From an uncultured Clostridia bacterium (lineage in GTDB: Bacteria > Bacillota > Clostridia > UBA1381): a stretch of 64,000 nucleotides of DNA. A program made the translations under genes and the position numbers. The notes beneath the pieces are model-generated. The model searched no databases. It worked only from the letters and a program-made list of their open reading frames with translations, and was not told where the DNA came from. This document shows positions 18,577-27,270 of the stretch, piece by piece (position 1 is the stretch's first letter; each line of letters begins with the position of its first letter). The stretch lies in assembly GCA_947624485.1 (NCBI GenBank), contig CANQKM010000005.1, positions 124,001 to 188,000 on the forward strand. The letters are read 5' to 3'.

Positions 18577-20235
18577 CTATTGCCTTAATATGTCCGCCGC
18601 CTCGTCAAAGCGTTTGTTTACTTCCTCCGCGCCGAGTACCTGCATTATCTCGTACAGGTCGGGCGTGTTGCGTCTGCCCGTCACGGCGGCGCGTATCACG
18701 CCGGCGACGTCGCCGACGTGTCCCTTGTACGCGTCGGGGTTTTTCCTGTACTCCTTCGGCGCTTTCGCGTAGCCCAAATCTACCGCCATTTCGCGCAGCG
18801 CGGGGAACCATTCCTCCGCGGACGCGTTTTCGTCGTAAACGTCCTTGTACGTTTCGATTATCTCTATCATGTCCTCTTTTGAGAGGTTGTCGGCAAAGTC
18901 GCGCTCACGTGTCCAAAGCTCGTCGTAGAAGTAGGAAATGTAGTCCTCAACGTCCGACCACGCGCCTATGTCCTTACGCGGTTTCGCGTTGCCGCGCTCT
19001 ATCGCGAAAATCGCTTTCGCGTATTCCTCGTCGTCAGAGAGCAGGTTGTAGAGCCTTTCGTTGTTATCCTGCGCCCATTCGGTCACAAGCTCGTAGACCT
19101 CTTCGGCGTTTAATGTGCTTATATAATTCTTGCTCACATCGGTGAGCTTTACAAGGTCGAACAGCGCGCCCGCCTTGCTCATCTTAGACAGTGAGAATTT
19201 GAAGTCGTCTATATCCGCGTCCTTGTTCGCGAGCCGCCAGTCCTCGTAGGTGGAGTTGGCGAGCGTCATGAGATACTCCCATATCGCGCCCTTGGGGTAA
19301 CCCGCCTCGCTGTAGTAGCTTACAGCCGCTTCGGGATCCTTGCGCTTTGACAGCTTTCTCTTGCCGCCGTTTTCCTCCTTCATGATCGGGGAAATGTGCG
19401 CGTATTTCGGCGGTTTAAAGCCGAGCAGGCGGAAAAGCTGCAGGTGTATCGGCACGGACGAGATCCATTCGTCGCCGCGTATCACGTGCGTCGTGCGCAT
19501 AAGGTGGTCGTCTACGGCGTGCGCGAAGTGGTATGTAGGCGTTCCGTCCTTTTTGAGCAGTACCACGTCGAGAATGTTTTCGGGCATCTCTATTTCGCCC
19601 TTTATTACGTCCTTGAATTTTACGCGTCCGCCTTCTTTGCCGGGGGATTTAAGGCGCACGACGTATTCCTCGCCGGCGTCGATACGCTTTTTCGCTTCCT
19701 CAACCGTTATATCGCGGTACTTCGCGTATTCTCCGTAAACGCCGGGGAGAACCTTTTTGCTCTCCTGCTCGGCGCGTATTGCGCTAAGCTCGTCCTCGGA
19801 CATGAAGCACGGGTACGCGAGTCCCTGCTCGACAAGCGATTTTACGTATGCCTGATATATCGGCGTGCGCCTCGACTGCATGTACGGTCCGTACGCGCCC
19901 TTTTCCTCGGTTTCCGACATCATGCCCTCGTCTATCTCTATGCCGAAATCGTTAAGTCCCTTTACAATAAGGCTCACACCGTTTTCGACCTCGCGCTTTT
20001 TGTCGGTGTCCTCGATGCGCAGGTAGAAAATGCCGTTTGTCGTTTTTGCGGCTGTCTTTTCCGTGAATGCCGCGAACAATCCGCCGAAGTGCAGAAAGCC
20101 CGTGGGGCTTGGCGCGAAACGCGTCACGACCGCGCCTTCTTCAAGGTTGCGCGGCGGATAGAGCGCCTCGTAGTCGTCCGGCGTTTTGTCGATGTGCGCG
20201 AATAAAAGCTCCGCCATCTGTTTGAAACTGTCCAT
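18577..20235 (-). CDS. gltX: Glutamyl-tRNA synthetase
   Basis: 552 residues, somewhat longer than the usual 470-500. The HIGH-equivalent is in [14 protein letters not shown], and the KMSKS loop is in [12 protein letters not shown]. The extended N-terminus before the catalytic domain (about 37 residues) and the SKRKDPEA variant of the loop point to a divergent clade of GluRS. With GlnRS encoded next door it probably needs to charge only tRNA-Glu. It is first in the gltX-glnS operon, with its own promoter. Confidence 0.95.
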   Translation of the reverse strand: MDSFKQMAELLFAHIDKTPDDYEALYPPRNLEEGAVVTRFAPSPTGFLHFGGLFAAFTEKTAAKTTNGIFYLRIEDTDKKREVENGVSLIVKGLNDFGIEIDEGMMSETEEKGAYGPYMQSRRTPIYQAYVKSLVEQGLAYPCFMSEDELSAIRAEQESKKVLPGVYGEYAKYRDITVEEAKKRIDAGEEYVVRLKSPGKEGGRVKFKDVIKGEIEMPENILDVVLLKKDGTPTYHFAHAVDDHLMRTTHVIRGDEWISSVPIHLQLFRLLGFKPPKYAHISPIMKEENGGKRKLSKRKDPEAAVSYYSEAGYPKGAIWEYLMTLANSTYEDWRLANKDADIDDFKFSLSKMSKAGALFDLVKLTDVSKNYISTLNAEEVYELVTEWAQDNNERLYNLLSDDEEYAKAIFAIERGNAKPRKDIGAWSDVEDYISYFYDELWTRERDFADNLSKEDMIEIIETYKDVYDENASAEEWFPALREMAVDLGYAKAPKEYRKNPDAYKGHVGDVAGVIRAAVTGRRNTPDLYEIMQVLGAEEVNKRFDEAADILRQ

Positions 20236-20279
20236 GTATCTTTTCCTTTCATTTTCGTTATCTATACATACTCCATTAT

Positions 20280-20308
20280 ATTATACCTGATTTTCCCTGT
20301 AATATCAA
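20280..20308 (-). promoter_or_regulatory. Sigma-A promoter of gltX-glnS
   Basis: TTGATA and TATAAT with a 17-bp spacer on the minus strand, about 45 bp upstream of the gltX start. Confidence 0.85.
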
Positions 20309-20341
20309 TACCCTTTTCATGTTTTTTCGGGAATGTGGGGG

Positions 20342-20651
20342 AAATTGGGATTTACCGGCGTTAGCCTCCCTTGTCAAAGGGAGGGGGACCGCCGAAGGCG
20401 GTGGAGGGATTCATAGTAAAAATCGAAAAGGAATCCCCCAGTCGCGCTCCGCGCGCCAGCCCCCTTTGACAAGGGGGCCTCACCGTAGGGGCGGCCAATG
20501 ACCGCCCGTTAAAACCCCTCAGTCACACTACGTGTGACAGCTCCCCTAGTAGGGGAGCCATACGGCGTACGCCACATATCGCAAGCCTCCCCTAATAGGG
20601 GAGGTGGCGCCGAAGGCGTCGGAGGGGTTTTGCAATCTTAAATCATAATTT
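20342..20651. repeat. Large composite intergenic repeat (A, D and C modules)
   Basis: It begins with AAATTGGGATTTA (20342-20354) and ends with TTAAATCATAATTT (20638-20651). From left to right it holds an A module in the opposite orientation to the one at 16743 (20362-20482), half of a D module (CGTAGGGGCGGCCAATGACC, from 20483), and a C module (20511-20631) with arms AAAACCCCTC and GAGGGGTTTT and a GTCACACTACGTGTGAC stem. It fills most of the 510-bp gap between gltX and the TIR gene; no gene is seen. Confidence 0.87.
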
Positions 20652-20704
20652 GCCGTACAGGCAAAACCAAGCACTGCAATTGGAGAGCGGAGCGGAATTT
20701 AAAA

Positions 20705-20726
20705 GGGCGTATCGGTTGATACGCCC
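20705..20726 (-). terminator. Intrinsic terminator of the TIR gene
   Basis: A 9-bp GGGCGTATC stem with a 4-base loop is followed, in the minus direction, by four T residues. It lies 20 bp beyond the stop codon of the TIR-domain gene. Confidence 0.8.
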
Positions 20727-20746
20727 TTTCGGTAAAATCAAGGATG

Positions 20747-23700
20747 TCAGTTTATTTCTCTTTCCGCTTTATTTATAAGCATTTCGGAGGTATAGTACGG
20801 GTAGAAATACAGCCGTCCCGCAGTGATATTCGGATAAAGAATAAGCACCTCCCTGTGAACCCCGTCAAAGTCGCCTGCCAATTCCATGCGAGTCTCACAT
20901 TCCATTGTGTCAAGATTTATAAACCACGCCGGATTGCCCGCGGGCAGATACCATTCGACAATAAGCCGGTTTCCTTCGGGATCGAAAAGCAGCGCGAGCG
21001 GTATCTGTGAAATTTCCTCCGCGGAAAGCGAGCCGAGCTTTTCTCCCGTTTGAATATTGTACTTATAAATTACCGAATTGTCCCCGTAAACTATAATGTC
21101 GCCGCTGTTCGGCACAAACGCCGAGATGCCGACCATCGCGGGTTCGGTTTCAACGGTGCTTATCCGCGTTCCGGTTTCGGCGTCGAATATGAGCGCCTTA
21201 TTCTGATCGTTTACAATAAACCTGTTTGAATTGTCGTCAAAGGTAAACGGCATATTCGCGCGTGCCGCGTTATACAGCTCTCCCTCGGCGCTGTAAACGG
21301 TTGCTGCGCCGCCCGTAACGGTATTCACAAGGCATACGTCTGTGCTGCTGTGTCCGTTTTCATAACGTCCCGCGGCGTAAACCGCGTAAGTGCCGTCGGC
21401 GCTTACTGTGAGCGAGTCCAAGTCGCCGAAGCCGCAGTTCGGCGGCTTTGTTTCGGTAATTCCCGACTTGTCCACACGGACAATATTATCCGCTCCGTAA
21501 CCTATTACACAGCTTTCGTCAGGGCTTGTCCCGATTACGGAAAGATCGTATCCGCTTATATCGACCGTTCTTTCCTCGCGTTTTGTGTCAAGGTTATAGA
21601 ACCGGAGCGTCCTCGCGTCGGAAGCCGTAACGACGCAGTTATCGACAAAGCCGAAAAGATATGTTAGACCTTCGGGCTGTCCCATGTAAGTTTCAGCCGT
21701 TTTTTCTTTTGTCGCGGCGTCATAAACCTCAACGCGGAAATCGTCGGTGACGGCAAGCAGCAGCGATTTGTCCTTGTTGTATCTCACGCCCGTAAAGCTG
21801 CCGTCTATGACCGCCGTGTAATCCTCGTCGTGCTTGTCGCTGTATAATACTATCTCCGTATTTGAATACCCTACCGCGTATTTTTGATGTGTGCCGCACG
21901 CCATGTCGCTGACCGACGGAATAAGCGTTTGTATAAGAGATGATTTTTCTTCCGCGGGGCTTATGCTCCATACCGAACCCGTTTCGCAGCACATAAGTAT
22001 ACCGTCCGTTCCCATGCGAACCATGTCAAGCACATTTGAATCTGTGGACGATTTGTATATTATCCCGCCCGTTTCGGCGTCGACGAACGCGTATTTGTTC
22101 CAGCTGACAAAAATTATAACAGGCTTGTACTCACCGTCCACGTCCATTCCGCAGCACTCAAACTCGGTTATGTAATCGTAATCGCCGAAGGGAACGGTGC
22201 TTTTTTCAATACCGTTTTCGTAAATTTTTAATTCATATTTTCTTCCCGCGGCAGCGCCGGTCGTGTTTGTAAGGCACGCGTAGGAATTTTCGCCGCAGTA
22301 CTTCACCGCGCTTATTACATTGCTGCCCGTTTGTACCGTACTGCAGGTTTGGTTCTCAATGTCAAGCTTGACGAGCATATAATTTCCGGCGTTGTCCTTC
22401 ACGCCCGCATCGCTTGCGACTGCGATGTACTCCGTGTTTCTCTTAAAGCAGCCTATGTCCATGAATAACATACCGCGCTCCGACAGCGTATTCCCGTCTA
22501 TTTCGGGCGCCGTTCGGTAAATAACGCTTCCGTCGCTCGTTCTGACAAACGATATTCCGAAATATTCATGAACCGCCGCCACCGTGCGGTCGTCCGACAG
22601 TTCGCAGTGTCCGTACGCTCCTTCGTACAGCACCGTTTCGTCTCCCGTGGTGAAATCGACCTTTATGATATATCCCGTATCAAAGACGATTACCGTGTCG
22701 TTATCTATAAATTCCGCGTCCGTAACAAAGTCCGTCTGCATGGTTTTTATCGGTTTTCCGTCCGACGCGTCCCACACGTACAGCTTGTGCGCCATATCCC
22801 ATGCCATAAGCTTTTCCGCGTCGGGGCTGTATTTTATTTCCAAAATCGCGCTGTCCGTGGAAACGGTACGGTCGAGTTTCGGCTTCAGCGATCCCGGAGT
22901 GTACGCGTACAGCGCGTCCGCGAGAAAGTTATTTGTGGAGGCGAGCAGCTCGTTCGGATCGTCCTCGTTCGGACGCATGGAAAGAGCGTTTTTGAGCGCG
23001 CCTATTCTGTCGCCGCCGTCATACTGCGACATGGCGCCGCGCGTGGCTATGTCCGCCGCGGAAATTCTTATTTCGCGGTTCTGCTGTTCTATTGTTTCAA
23101 GGCGTGACTGCGCCGTTTGACGCTGACGCTCCGCTTCCTCGTAATTTTCCTCGGCTATAGCCTGCTGCTCTTTCGCGTATTCCAGATTTTGCTCGGCTAT
23201 TTCGCGCTGACGCTCCGCCTCCGTGAGATTATCCTCCGCCGCCTTGCGCTGATTGTTCGCTTCGACAAAATTGTCCTGCGCTTCCTTTGTCTTGATTTCA
23301 AGGTTGGCGTTGCTTTCGGTAAGCTCGCTGTTCGCTTTGTCAAGCTCGCTGTTGCTGCGGCTGAGCGCCGTGTTGGCGGTGTCGAGTTCCTTGTTCTTCG
23401 TTTCAAGCGTTGAATTCGCGGTGTCAAGCTCTTTGTTTTTCGTTTCAAGGCTTGAGTTCGCGGTGTCAAGCTCTTTGTTTTTCGTTTCGAGACTTGAATT
23501 CGCCGTGTCGAGTTCCTTGTTTTTTGTTTCGAGACTTGAGTTAGCCGTGTCGAGTTCTATCGTTTTTGTTTCGAGTTCCGTATTCTGCGTTTGCAGCTGC
23601 TCTCTTTGATCGCTTATTTCAAGCAGCATCGCGCTGCTGTATATGCCGAACATTGACACGGCGGTAAACGCCGCAGCCGTTGAAACGGCTATGCGCCTGA

Positions 23701-24271
23701 TCCTGCGGCGGCGGCTTCTGTTATATAGATCGTCATAGTCGCAGCCGTCCATTTCCGCGACGATCCGAAGAAGCTCGCTGTTAAGCTTTCTGAACGAGCC
23801 TTTGCGCGAGTCGCTCACTATATTCGCCGCGAGCGGCGATACCTCCGTTTCACGGCGCGCCGACGCTCCGTTTTCGTCGGTATAGGTTACGTATGTCCTG
23901 CACAGTTCCTCCGGGAAGGACTCCTCCGGGCTGCCGCTTATAAGCAGCGGTATGATTTTTTCGTTCGTGCCGTTGTGCAGGCTCTTGAAATACTCTATCT
24001 CCTCCAGACACCACCGCGAAAGGTGCGTCTGTTCCGAGCATACCACAATAAGAAACTCGGAGTTGTCCAAAGCGTTTTTTATGTCATCGCTCAGGTTGCT
24101 GCTCGCGGACAGTTCCTCCTCGTCCCTGAAAATCCTCCATTGATTTTTTTGTTCTTTGATACCGTGCGGGAATTTGTATGTTTCAAGCATTCTGTGCAGC
24201 TTTACCGCGACGCGCTTGTCAAAGTCAAGGTGTCTGTAGCTTATAAAAGCCTTGTATTGATACTCGCTCAT
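20747..24271 (-). CDS. TIR domain / transmembrane / coiled-coil / beta-propeller protein
   Basis: 1174 residues. An N-terminal TIR domain (about 5-140) opens with KAFISYRH and has the BB-loop-like RDEEELSASSNLSDDI and the W-x-x-x-E motif at Trp87/Glu91, where NADase-active TIR domains keep the catalytic Glu. A basic stretch (185-193) and one transmembrane helix (about 193-217) follow, then a long coiled coil (about 218-405) containing five near-identical 14-residue repeats of the type LETKNKELDTANSS. The C-terminal half (about 455-1165) is a series of WD-like repeats, probably two beta-propellers. The layout is a sensor with membrane anchor and signalling effector; TIR proteins of this kind are often linked to anti-phage or stress responses by NAD+ breakdown. 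It is divergent from the RyR operon. Role inferred only. Confidence 0.88.
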   Translation of the reverse strand: MSEYQYKAFISYRHLDFDKRVAVKLHRMLETYKFPHGIKEQKNQWRIFRDEEELSASSNLSDDIKNALDNSEFLIVVCSEQTHLSRWCLEEIEYFKSLHNGTNEKIIPLLISGSPEESFPEELCRTYVTYTDENGASARRETEVSPLAANIVSDSRKGSFRKLNSELLRIVAEMDGCDYDDLYNRSRRRRIRRIAVSTAAAFTAVSMFGIYSSAMLLEISDQREQLQTQNTELETKTIELDTANSSLETKNKELDTANSSLETKNKELDTANSSLETKNKELDTANSTLETKNKELDTANTALSRSNSELDKANSELTESNANLEIKTKEAQDNFVEANNQRKAAEDNLTEAERQREIAEQNLEYAKEQQAIAEENYEEAERQRQTAQSRLETIEQQNREIRISAADIATRGAMSQYDGGDRIGALKNALSMRPNEDDPNELLASTNNFLADALYAYTPGSLKPKLDRTVSTDSAILEIKYSPDAEKLMAWDMAHKLYVWDASDGKPIKTMQTDFVTDAEFIDNDTVIVFDTGYIIKVDFTTGDETVLYEGAYGHCELSDDRTVAAVHEYFGISFVRTSDGSVIYRTAPEIDGNTLSERGMLFMDIGCFKRNTEYIAVASDAGVKDNAGNYMLVKLDIENQTCSTVQTGSNVISAVKYCGENSYACLTNTTGAAAGRKYELKIYENGIEKSTVPFGDYDYITEFECCGMDVDGEYKPVIIFVSWNKYAFVDAETGGIIYKSSTDSNVLDMVRMGTDGILMCCETGSVWSISPAEEKSSLIQTLIPSVSDMACGTHQKYAVGYSNTEIVLYSDKHDEDYTAVIDGSFTGVRYNKDKSLLLAVTDDFRVEVYDAATKEKTAETYMGQPEGLTYLFGFVDNCVVTASDARTLRFYNLDTKREERTVDISGYDLSVIGTSPDESCVIGYGADNIVRVDKSGITETKPPNCGFGDLDSLTVSADGTYAVYAAGRYENGHSSTDVCLVNTVTGGAATVYSAEGELYNAARANMPFTFDDNSNRFIVNDQNKALIFDAETGTRISTVETEPAMVGISAFVPNSGDIIVYGDNSVIYKYNIQTGEKLGSLSAEEISQIPLALLFDPEGNRLIVEWYLPAGNPAWFINLDTMECETRMELAGDFDGVHREVLILYPNITAGRLYFYPYYTSEMLINKAEREIN
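23376..23585. repeat. In-frame 42-bp tandem repeat in the TIR gene
   Basis: Five consecutive 42-bp units encode the 14-residue coiled-coil repeats (two heptads each). The units differ mainly at synonymous positions, and the last one diverges. Confidence 0.9.
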
Positions 24272-24327
24272 ATCGTTACCTCATTTTACAGTGCGTTTAC
24301 CCGAAATGTTACAATAGTTATATTTTT

Positions 24328-24356
24328 ATAGTAACATACCGGGGCGGAAGTGTCAA
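24328..24356 (-). promoter_or_regulatory. Sigma-A promoter of the TIR gene
   Basis: TTGACA and TACTAT with a 17-bp spacer on the minus strand, about 55 bp upstream of the TIR-gene start. Confidence 0.75.
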
Positions 24357-24370
24357 TAAATAAACTTCCG
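24345..24370. promoter_or_regulatory. Inverted repeat over the TIR promoter -35 (possible operator)
   Basis: CGGAAGT (24345-24351) and ACTTCCG (24364-24370) form a 7-bp perfect inverted repeat with a 12-bp centre. It overlaps the -35 element of the TIR-gene promoter, where a repressor could act. No regulator gene is seen nearby. Confidence 0.4.
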
Positions 24371-24427
24371 CTTTTTGCCGGAATATGTATTAAACAGTCA
24401 GACCGCGCGTCATGCGTGCGCGTTCAC

Positions 24428-24457
24428 TTGACTTTACGCCGCCGCGTATGGTATACT
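24428..24457 (+). promoter_or_regulatory. Sigma-A promoter of the RyR operon
   Basis: TTGACT and TATACT with an 18-bp spacer on the plus strand, about 65 bp upstream of the RyR-domain gene and divergent from the TIR promoter. Confidence 0.7.
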
Positions 24458-24521
24458 TGTTTTATAAATTTTGCAGCAATTTGTCGAAAAAAGGGTAAAC
24501 GGTGAAACAAGGAGAGTGCGT

Positions 24522-24815
24522 ATGAGTTATGAGCCTAAGCCTGTCGATACGGACAGTATAGAAATAACCGAAGAATTACGGCGGTCGACAGAGGAAATCG
24601 CGCGCAGCGTGCATGACGCGTGGGCGGCGGGCAGGATAAAGGACGGCTGGGTTTACGGTCCGAAGCTCGACGGCGAGAAAAAGACAACCCCAAATCTCGT
24701 GGACTACAGCGATTTGACGGAATCTGAAAAGGATGTGGACAGGGCGACGGTCACGCAGACAATAAAAATGCTCCTGCACCTCGGTTATAAGATTGAAAGA
24801 GAGGAAAAGCGATGA
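24522..24815 (+). CDS. Stand-alone RyR-domain protein
   Basis: 97 residues, essentially one ryanodine-receptor (RyR) repeat domain. The order of conserved elements fits: PKPVDT at the front, HDAWAAGRIKDGWVYG in the centre, LVDYSDLTESEK and DR after it, and a final LLHLGYKIE. In animals these domains form parts of the ryanodine receptor cytoplasmic assembly; prokaryotic copies occur in predicted signalling and conflict systems, probably as ligand-binding modules. The ATG at 24522 follows an AAGGAGAG site; upstream in-frame sequence is not conserved. The stop overlaps the start of the SLOG-like membrane protein (ATGA), so both are made together. Confidence 0.82.
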   Translation: MSYEPKPVDTDSIEITEELRRSTEEIARSVHDAWAAGRIKDGWVYGPKLDGEKKTTPNLVDYSDLTESEKDVDRATVTQTIKMLLHLGYKIEREEKR

Positions 24816-26464
24816 ATTTTAATTTAGCTGTTATAGGCGAGCTGCCTGACAATCAGCGGCTCTATGACCAAATAAACGAGCTGATAAGGCTGATCGAAAC
24901 TTCCGTGTTCGGCGGCGGCGATCCGAGTATAAATGTTCTTATCAGCCCCGAATATACCGGCGAGCGCTGGAAGCCGTTTGTCGGAAACCGCTACCCGCTG
25001 CACGGCTACGCGCTCGCGGCGGATGAGGATAAAATAAGCGGCTGCGCGCGCAGCGTGTGTATAGAAAGTCAGGTCAGAAGCGTTATCGGCGAAAAGCTCT
25101 GCGACCAATCCGACCTTCTGCTCGGCGTGTGGAACGAAAGCGTTACCGAAATGCGCAGCGCCACATGGGAGCTTATGCGTCAGGCGCAGCTTATGAAAAT
25201 TCCGTTTATATGGATTTCCTCAAAAAATCCAGACAAAATATACTGGGCGCGCGAAAGCTTTTTCGAGCCGTACAGTCCCGACCGTCTTAAGGAGCTTGGG
25301 GAAAATCTGAGCGCGGATATAATATCCGCCGCCGCTCCCGAAAAGCGGAAACGGTCGCTGTTATCCGTCGGCGAACGGCTGCACAGCAGGTTTTTGAACC
25401 GTCACAAGGCACGCTGGTCTGAAATTCCGGCGCAGAAGGACGTTTTGCTGCGCGGGGATTTTACGGACAAGGACGAAAAGTCCGAAAGCTCGCGGCGCGG
25501 ACTTTTAGAGCAGTTTGAACGCTTCGACAAAGCCGCGGTCGATAACGCGTCAAGGTACCACGCCGTTATGTACTGGCGCGCGATTTTGCCGCTTATAGCC
25601 ACGGTCTTTCTCGGTCTCGGCTTTTACGCCGATCCCGTGCTTAGCTTTATACCGGGCGCGGTTACGCTCGACGTCATAATAGGCGTATCGTTCCTTATAC
25701 ACGGGCTGCTTAACCTGTACGTTTTTCTGCTGTCGAGAGATTCGTCCGTAAAAAAATGGCAGCGTCATTTTCTGAACAACCGCTATATCGCCGAAATGCT
25801 GCGCGTACTCATTCATTTTACGCCGTACGGAATAAGTCTGGATCTGCGTAAGCTGAGCGGCGGCGACAAGCGTATACACGCCACGATCCGCGCCATCGTT
25901 AAAGAGAACGAAAACGACGCCGTACATATAAATAAAAGCGATGCGCATGAAATTTTGTCCCACGTTACGGAAATGGTCGAGGATCAGATAAATTATCACC
26001 GTCTTTCGGCGCAGAGATATAAAAATATAGTGGACAGGCTGAAAAAATGGCATTCGGTAATTTTCAAAATCGGATTTGTATCGGTGCTTCTGCGCGCGCT
26101 TCTTCAGTTCGCGCTCATATTTGAAAACAAAATCATGAGCAATCCGCTCGCGCTGTCGGCGGGTACATACTCGGTCATAAAGTCATACGCCAATATGTTC
26201 GCCATGATGCTTCCCGCTTGGGGTTCGTACTTTTTGTCAAAGCTCGGTCAGTGCGGATATGAGTACAATTATCAAAATCATAAGCAGATGGAAGCAAGCC
26301 TTTCACAGGAGCTTAAGCGTCTGCAAAGCGCTAAAAATCTCGGCTCGTCCGTGCTGCTCGAATCTCTCGAAGCAATAGCGGAACGCATTTCGGAAATAAT
26401 GCTTGTGGCGGACACGGGAATGTGGCACAGCAAGATGAAGGCGTCCAAGGTGACGCTGCTTTAG
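24812..26464 (+). CDS. SLOG-like Rossmann domain fused to a four-helix membrane region
   Basis: 550 residues. The N-terminal domain (about 1-170) starts LAVIGELPDN, has INVLISPEYTGE, and its SDLLLGVWNE segment is followed by ATWELMRQAQLMKIPFIWIS, the pattern of LOG/SLOG-type nucleotide-binding Rossmann proteins. A linker and an amphipathic helix lead into hydrophobic helices at about 255-273, 287-307, 415-436 and 459-476. The loop WQRHFLNNRYIAEMLRVLIHFTPYG resembles the cytoplasmic loop of SLATT-like membrane effectors. A sensor or effector that permeabilises the membrane when a nucleotide binds is a reasonable hypothesis. It is translationally coupled to the RyR protein and followed by an intrinsic terminator. 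Family assignment is by pattern only. Confidence 0.65.
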   Translation: MNFNLAVIGELPDNQRLYDQINELIRLIETSVFGGGDPSINVLISPEYTGERWKPFVGNRYPLHGYALAADEDKISGCARSVCIESQVRSVIGEKLCDQSDLLLGVWNESVTEMRSATWELMRQAQLMKIPFIWISSKNPDKIYWARESFFEPYSPDRLKELGENLSADIISAAAPEKRKRSLLSVGERLHSRFLNRHKARWSEIPAQKDVLLRGDFTDKDEKSESSRRGLLEQFERFDKAAVDNASRYHAVMYWRAILPLIATVFLGLGFYADPVLSFIPGAVTLDVIIGVSFLIHGLLNLYVFLLSRDSSVKKWQRHFLNNRYIAEMLRVLIHFTPYGISLDLRKLSGGDKRIHATIRAIVKENENDAVHINKSDAHEILSHVTEMVEDQINYHRLSAQRYKNIVDRLKKWHSVIFKIGFVSVLLRALLQFALIFENKIMSNPLALSAGTYSVIKSYANMFAMMLPAWGSYFLSKLGQCGYEYNYQNHKQMEASLSQELKRLQSAKNLGSSVLLESLEAIAERISEIMLVADTGMWHSKMKASKVTLL

Positions 26465-26483
26465 AGCCGTTTCAAATAAATAT

Positions 26484-26502
26484 CCACCCGCGTAGCGGGT
26501 GG
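26484..26502 (+). terminator. Intrinsic terminator after the RyR operon / IS end hairpin
   Basis: An 8-bp stem CCACCCGC with a GTA loop is followed by TTTTTCCTTTT, 19 bp after the stop of the SLOG-like gene. A similar hairpin (CCACGCGA stem, CTA loop, then TTTTC) sits at 27163-27181 beyond the other side of tnpA, so this one may also be an end of the IS200 element. Confidence 0.75.
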
Positions 26503-26583
26503 TTTTTCCTTTTCGGGCATAGCCCTAGCTCTACTGGCTTGCGCACAAGTGCGCCTTCCTTTGACCTGCCAGTCACGCACCTT

Positions 26584-27054
26584 TTACTTGCTACCCGTAA
26601 ACGGGTCCCTCGGATCAAACAAACTTAATTGATCCGTCTCCCTGTCTCTCTTGATTTGATTCGATATGTAACTCTTTATCGCCGCTGTGTTCTTCCCCAC
26701 TGTGTCCACATAGTATCCCTTGCACCAGAATTCTCGGTTTCGGTACGCAAATTTCATGTTGCCCCACTTCTGGAATATCATCAGACTGCTTTTTCCCTTC
26801 AGATACCCCATGAATCCCGATACGCTGTATTTCGGCGGTATGCTCACCAGCAAGTGTATATGGTCGGGGCATACTTCGCCTTCTATTATTTCCACTCCCT
26901 TCCATTCACACAGCGTCCTTAATATTTCCCGTATCTCCGCTCTCTTCTCCTCATAAAATACTTTCCTTCTGTACTTCGGCGCAAATACTATATGGTACTT
27001 GCAATTCCATTTCGTGTGTGCTAAACTGTTTGTGGTATTATTTTGATTATTCAT
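26584..27054 (-). CDS. tnpA: IS200/IS605-family Y1 transposase TnpA
   Basis: 156 residues, full length. The HUH motif is in CPDHIHLLVSIPP and the catalytic Tyr is expected in the FWCKGYYVDTVGKNTAAI segment. It cuts and rejoins single-stranded DNA at hairpin ends during replication. The ATG at 27054 is chosen because GGAGG is correctly placed eight bases upstream; an earlier in-frame TTG overlaps that site. No frameshift or stop is seen, so it may be active. Confidence 0.94.
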   Translation of the reverse strand: MNNQNNTTNSLAHTKWNCKYHIVFAPKYRRKVFYEEKRAEIREILRTLCEWKGVEIIEGEVCPDHIHLLVSIPPKYSVSGFMGYLKGKSSLMIFQKWGNMKFAYRNREFWCKGYYVDTVGKNTAAIKSYISNQIKRDRETDQLSLFDPRDPFTGSK

Positions 27055-27200
27055 CTTAATATCCTCCAATTTTGTATTCTTTATTGTAACTGGCAGGTCA
27101 CAATCTTATTATACAAAATTGGAGTTCTTCTGTCTATCTCATCGGCTTTAGCCTCTTTTGAACCACGCGACTATCGCGTGGTTTTCTGTATACAAAAAAC

Positions 27201-27230
27201 GCCGCGGGAGATTTATCGGTCTCCCGCGGC
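27201..27230 (-). terminator. Strong intrinsic terminator of the TrkA/RyR gene
   Basis: An 11-bp perfect stem (GCCGCGGGAGA with its complement, 8-base loop) followed in the minus direction by GTTTTTTG, 41 bp after the stop of the membrane TrkA/RyR gene. Confidence 0.9.
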
Positions 27231-27270
27231 GGCAAAATATTGGTTTTCGGTATTGTCCGGCGCGTGTACA

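Larger units (their letters stand above)
26484..27181 (-). mobile_element. IS200-type insertion sequence (approximate limits)
   Basis: The element carries a single tnpA and is bordered by two similar imperfect-palindrome hairpins (26484-26502 and 27163-27181), each followed by a T run. IS200-family elements have no terminal inverted repeats but subterminal hairpins recognised by TnpA, which fits. There is no tnpB. The exact cleavage sites cannot be fixed without an empty site. It lies between two genes of the accessory island and interrupts neither. Confidence 0.7.

Noticed and set aside
23376-23585. 42-bp direct repeats as a CRISPR or satellite
   Set aside because: Units are contiguous without spacers and are in frame within a coiled coil.
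23197-23609. Frames in both directions over the coiled-coil repeats of the TIR gene
   Set aside because: The 42-bp tandem repeat keeps several frames open at once; only the TIR-gene frame has conserved domains on both sides.
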